Below are positions 59,866 to 64,000 of a DNA stretch of 64,000 nt, in pieces. The notes below the pieces were generated by a model. That model worked only from the letters and a program-made list of their open reading frames with translations, did not search any database and was not told where the DNA came from. Origin of the DNA: Lobulomyces angularis (lineage: Eukaryota > Chytridiomycota > Chytridiomycetes > Lobulomycetales > Lobulomycetaceae); assembly GCA_027604685.1 (NCBI GenBank), contig JADHYX010000054.1:1-64000 (forward strand). Direction: 5' to 3'. A program made the position numbers and the translations under genes. Numbering within the stretch: position 1 is the stretch's first letter; each line of letters starts with the position of its first letter.

Positions 59866-60517
59866 TCTCCCTTATGTTATTAAAATTTGTTTAATTTGAA
59901 TATTTAGATATCAATATAAATTATTTACTAATTTTGAGTTATTTTTCTGTTAATTTTAAATTTTTGTAATTTTTATTTTTATTTTTTTAAACAAAAAAAA
60001 AAATTGAAAATTTTGAAAAAAATATTTTAAATAAATACGCTTCTATATTATAAAGAACTTTTCTTTGGATAGTACATTGTTTTGTGATATTTTTTCATCA
60101 ACATGAGAAAATAAAAAAAAAAATTGTTAATTGAAGTAAAGTCATTGCAATTTATTTTTTTAAAAATAAAGTTAGCTTCACTTATTTCAATGTTTTGGAA
60201 AAAATTAACAAATTTAATAATTTGGCTGTAGCTAAGATAGTAAACTAAATCTCATATAATTTTTTTTTTTCTGTTGAATTGAATTCCACCTAATGCAAAC
60301 CATTGTTCGGGTTGATGATTGTTCAAAAAAAGCCACTCCCTGACCTTTTGAGTGTGATTGTTTAACACAATCGCCTCACTCAATTCTATATTTAAACTTA
60401 TTTTTTTCATTTTTATCTTTCTTAAATTGAACTTTAGTTTTTTTTTAATATTTTTCTAGAGCTCCTTCTGATTTTTTAATTTTTCTTTTACTGTACAGCG
60501 TTATAGACTTTTAAGAA
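59866..60517. other. Intergenic, divergent promoters
   Basis: AT-rich gap between divergent genes. No motif could be assigned. Confidence 0.5.
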
Positions 60518-62029
60518 ATGTCAAGTTCCTCTGGTAATGGATGTCTTTCTCTTTCCGGAAGCAGGTTTTGTCCTCAATATTCAGGTGAAATTATTAAAAC
60601 AAAATTGTCCAAAACTGAATAAATAATTTAAAAAAACTAGAATTTAATGTTGCAACTGCTTTTGCTACACCAAAACTAAACCCAACGATAGAAGACTTTG
60701 ACAATTACATTAACAATACCTTTTCTACCAATAAATTTTTCTCCAACAGTGTTAAAACCTTTTTGAATTGCGCTGACTCAAACTACACTTCAGAAAATTT
60801 AAGATATCTTGTTTCCGTGAATTGCGCATTAATTGTTGATACTTCTGCTAGTTGCAACCCAACTATTAAGCCTTTGCCACTTTGTAAATCTGTCATGAGT
60901 TTATTTTTTACCAAATTTACTCAGGATTTGGCAGCTCCAAATGATCCAACTTCAATAAATCCAAATGTGTGTAAATTTGATGGATCAAATTCTAGGTTTA
61001 GTTAAAATCCGGTCAGTTTTATAATTGTGACTGTTTTTTTTTAGAAATCTATTACAAACGTATTCCATATTATTTAATAATTCAGCATTGAGCGATATTG
61101 CATGCACTCCTGGAACTTCAATAGAATTACTACAATGTGTAAGTTAAAATTTTTAAAGTCTTCAATTAAAAAATTCCAATTTTCTCTAGGGTTTTTCAAA
61201 TGTCAGTGATGCTACAGAATATTGTAAAATAAATTCTAACGAATTATGTTGTAAATCTACCGTTTTTGGGGGTAACATAAGTGATGTTCAGTTGCTGCTC
61301 CCAATACCACTTGCATCTAACCAGACTACCTCGACTGCATCCTTCCAACCAAGCACAAATACCACAGGAGGGACTAATTCAACTGAAATAATCTCACCAA
61401 TTTTTAACTCATCACCCGTATCATCAAGCCCAGTAGTTTTAGGTTACGAACCAATCATCATTTTAGGAGTAACTTTGGTAACTTTTGTAGTGCTGTTTAG
61501 TTTTGGACTCTGCTGTTGCCTGTTGCTCAAAAGAAAAAAAGCAAAGTACCAAAGGAGGATTTTAAAATTTGGAAGTAATTTACCAGTTTTAGAAAAATCA
61601 TCCTTATCTGGCTTCCAAAGATTAAGCCTTCCAGCCAATAATGATAATAATGATGATAACTTTGTTGGTGCCAGAAACATAACTGAAACATTGCAAGCAC
61701 ATTATGATGTAAAATAAACATTTTATATTAAAAAATCAATCAATTTTTTGTTTAGTATGTTCCAAACCTATCAGATGAAATTACATTGTATGTAGGTGAT
61801 CCAGTTCTAATTAAACAGCGATTTGATGATGGATGGTGCTTAGGTTATAATATGACAACTAAAGAAGAAGGTACACAAGTTTTATCGTCTATATCTAATT
61901 AATATTTTTATGGTTATTTTAGGCAGCTTCCCAATAGCATGTGTTGGTCCATATAATAATTTAAAAAAAGAAAATTATTACAGCGCTCAATTTTCTAATA
62001 GAACTTCAAGTTTAATATTTCCAAAGTGA
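60518..62029 (+). CDS. Single-pass membrane protein with Cys-rich ectodomain and cytosolic SH3
   Basis: The product starts MSSSSGNGCLSLSGSRFCPQ (no cleaved signal peptide evident in this exon). A Cys-rich ectodomain follows (LNCADSNYTSENLRYLVSVN, SASCNPTIKPLPLCKSVM, ACTPGTSIELLQC, EYCKINSNELCCKS), then a Thr/Ser-rich stalk (TSTASFQPSTNTTGGTNSTE). The transmembrane helix is IIILGVTLVTFVVLFSFGLC. The basic juxtamembrane KRKKAKYQRR and linker lead to an SH3 domain (AHYDVKYVPNLSDEITLYVG-type, then DDGWCLGYNMTTKEEGSFPI) split by introns at about 61715 and 61870. Similar receptor-like SH3 proteins occur in early-diverging fungi. It may signal from the wall to the cortex; the ligand is unknown. It ends at TGA 62027-62029. 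Confidence 0.78.
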
Positions 62030-62285
62030 TTCGTTTTTTAAATGGAATTTTTATTTCTGCTATTAATGCACTTCGTTTTTTTTTTAAAATAAATTTAGAA
62101 ATATAGACTCTTTTAAAATGTAAAACTTATGTGTAGAAAAATTATGTAATAAATTTATAACCTTCTAGTTGAAAACATGATTTTAAAGGTCGGTGTTATT
62201 CCTTTTAGTAATTAATGGCAAAAATGTATTAAGTTTACTTTAAATTGCGGAGTTTTAAAATTATTTTACCTTAGAAATTTGTGCA

Positions 62286-64000
62286 ATGAAAAAGAAGTTT
62301 ACTTTCAAATTTTCAATTATTTTCCTAAATTTTTTTGCTATTGTAATGATTTCCTTTCAGTTTTTATTAAAAAAATATGTTGGAAAGAATGAACGCTACG
62401 TCAGTGTAAGCACATAAATTACTTAAAAATGCTTTTAAAAATTTCATAAATACACATTCTAATTTTGTTTTTAAGTACAGATTTTTTAATGCAGACATGA
62501 TTAGTTCAGTTGTGAACGTTGAATCAGAATACATCAAGAATTGTAATTCATACAAAAAAAATTTAGAATTAAGTACTTTTTTCATCTCAAACTTTAACAC
62601 CCCAATATCCCTTTCAAATCTCACTGAAACACGTGAGATTTCAACTTTAAAAGAAATTTTTGAATTTAAGGATAAATTTTGTTTTGTTAAAGATATAAAT
62701 TTGAAAAAAAAAATTGATATTGATAGTTTAGAGAAGGTGGAATATGTTAACAAATTGTACTGGTTTGGGAAAAAAACTTGTGAATTGCTTACCTTGACAA
62801 AGCATTCCAAACATGAATTAAAAAAATGTCGAATGCAAAAAAAATTAAGAAAACTGAATGATTTTAGTAAGGGAGTTATTAACCCACTTCCAATCCAAAT
62901 TCATGATCAATTTCTCATCGGAGTATCGAATTCTTTAATTTTAGATACGGGGATTGTGCTGGTGAATCAAAATTTGATAATAAGCTTACTTGGACAATGC
63001 ACCCGAACTTTTGAGCAAAAAGCGGTCTATGATTCTCAAATATTACTCTCTGATCTAACAATGTAATTTTTCTATCTTAATAATTTTTTTAAAGAAAAAA
63101 ATCAAAAAAAAAAATTAAAGGTACCCAAAAGTGTTTGTTTTGTCTCAAACTTATGTAAATGAGGTTTATCATGGTATGATTGAAGTAATTCCTCGTATAG
63201 CGTTCTACTTAAAAGAGCTTAAATCAAGGGGAGATATATTTTTGCATGTTGGGAAAAGTTACTCAGTTTCCCACAAGTTCCTAATATTTTTAGGATTTGA
63301 CTCTAGTAGATTGATATTTGGTAAAGTTTTTTCAAGAGAAGTTTATTTACCAGAACCATCATACCATTGTGGAGTGTAACTAATATATATCTTTTGTTGC
63401 TTATATCTTTTTAAGTTCTTCAATAATTCACCTTAGAGTTGTTAGGCAATTAATTCATGACAGACTCACCAACCACTTTTATCCAAGTGATGTAAAGATG
63501 GAGAATTTAAAAAGATATGTCTTGGTAATAAAAAGAGACACATCCAGAACCATTTATAAATTCAATACTTTTGTTTCAACTCTAAGATCAAAATTTCCTG
63601 ACCAAAGCTTTTTAATATTTGATAGTAAATTTTTACCCTCAATGGAAAAAGCGTTTCAGTTATTTGCTGGTGCCAAGTTAGTAATTGGGTACTTACATAG
63701 ATACACGTTTTTAATTTTTACTTACCTTGTATCATAAAAGAATTCATGGAGCAGGATTATCCAACCTAATTGCAGCACAACAAAATACTAGTGTTATAGG
63801 TACAATCTCAAAGTTACACCATTAAATATAATAATCAATTAAAAACTAGAAATTTTTCCGCAGGACTATCCTAATTTTTGTTATCTGGATTTGGCGACTA
63901 AGCTGGAGCTGAATTATAACGGAATATTAATTAAAAACAGCACATTTGGCGGCAAATTTTACTTTTCAAAAAGGGAAGTAAATGAAATATTGGAAACTGT
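62286..64000 (+). CDS. Glycosyltransferase family 61 (partial, runs off the right edge)
   Basis: This is a type II membrane protein: MKKKFTFKFSIIFLNFFAIV and MISFQFLLKK form the N-terminal anchor, so it should act in the Golgi. Exon 1 is 62286-62405 and exon 2 starts at 62476. GT61 (DUF563) blocks are visible: LILDTGIVLVNQN, NEVYHGMIEVIPRIAFYLKE, then FGKVFSREVYLPEPSYHCG, LVIKRDTSRTIYKFNTFVST, KAFQLFAGAKLVIG and, in the next exon, IHGAGLSNLIAAQQN. The HGAGLSN loop is the hallmark of EOGT/XYLT-like enzymes that transfer pentose or GlcNAc. The gene is cut by the window edge shortly after the conserved core. Confidence 0.85.

Noticed and set aside
1..64000. CRISPR arrays, bacterial operons, rRNA genes, telomeric repeats
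   Set aside because: No regularly spaced repeats with spacers, no ribosome-binding-site-led gene runs, no rRNA-like conserved blocks and no telomere-type tandem repeat were seen; genes are spliced and eukaryotic.
1..64000. Alternative genetic code with stop reassignment
   Set aside because: TAA, TAG and TGA each terminate well-recognised proteins here (for example eS6, the TIA1-like protein and the amidohydrolase).

Overview
The window is nuclear DNA from an AT-rich, intron-dense eukaryote, most likely a zoosporic early-diverging fungus (chytrid-, blastocladiomycete- or rozellid/aphelid-like). Two kinds of evidence agree. Fungal-type regulators are present: a canonical Zn2Cys6 protein and a PacC/Rim101-like zinc-finger protein. 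Genes tied to centrioles, flagella or motile cells are also present: an FOP/CEP43-like basal-body protein, a CatSper3-like cation channel and an apicortin (partial p25alpha plus doublecortin). Introns are mostly 40-70 nt with GT..AG ends, and TAA, TAG and TGA all serve as stops, so the code is standard. The species cannot be named from sequence alone.

Layout. 1-5.2 kb is repeat territory: a decayed Ty3/Gypsy element on the minus strand, running off the left edge with an open integrase but no reverse transcriptase core; an intact tRNA-Asn(GUU); and a Tc1/mariner-like remnant with a 24-bp minisatellite in the middle of its transposase. 5.6-16.6 kb holds a multi-pass membrane protein (-), a secreted modular protein (+), a disordered protein (+), the Pol I factor RRN3 (+), a secreted unknown (+) and FOP (+). 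17.1-24.9 kb holds the Zn2Cys6 protein (+), methylthioribulose-1-phosphate dehydratase (-), a TIA1/Pub1-type three-RRM protein (+), a start-less zinc-finger gene (+) and ribosomal protein eS6 (-). 25.2-31.5 kb holds a lipase-like alpha/beta hydrolase and the vacuolar tethering subunit VPS18/Pep3 (both -). 31.7-38.3 kb holds a 42-residue mini-gene, an NSUN-type RNA methyltransferase, the CatSper3-like channel and a secreted APP1-like phosphatase (all +). 39.4-42.5 kb holds a secreted amidohydrolase and a Cys-patch membrane protein (-). 42.9-48.3 kb holds a BAR-PH-VASt sterol-transfer-type protein and a small tail-anchored protein (+). 48.7-51.5 kb holds ataxin-10 and an unknown (-). 52.6-53.3 kb is apicortin (+). 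53.5-59.9 kb holds an unknown gene interrupted by an assembly gap, the PacC-like protein and TFIP11/Ntr1 (-). 60.5 kb to the right edge holds a single-pass SH3 receptor-like protein and a truncated GT61 glycosyltransferase (+).

There is no operon logic; genes are independently transcribed on both strands. Functionally the window mixes housekeeping genes (rRNA transcription, ribosome, spliceosome disassembly, vacuole fusion, methionine salvage) with secreted or surface proteins and a scattered flagellar/cytoskeletal set. The most notable single observation is that the CatSper3-like channel has valine where the family carries the acidic selectivity-filter residue. Exon boundaries were worked out by hand from splice consensus plus family alignment from memory, so small exons and termini may be off.
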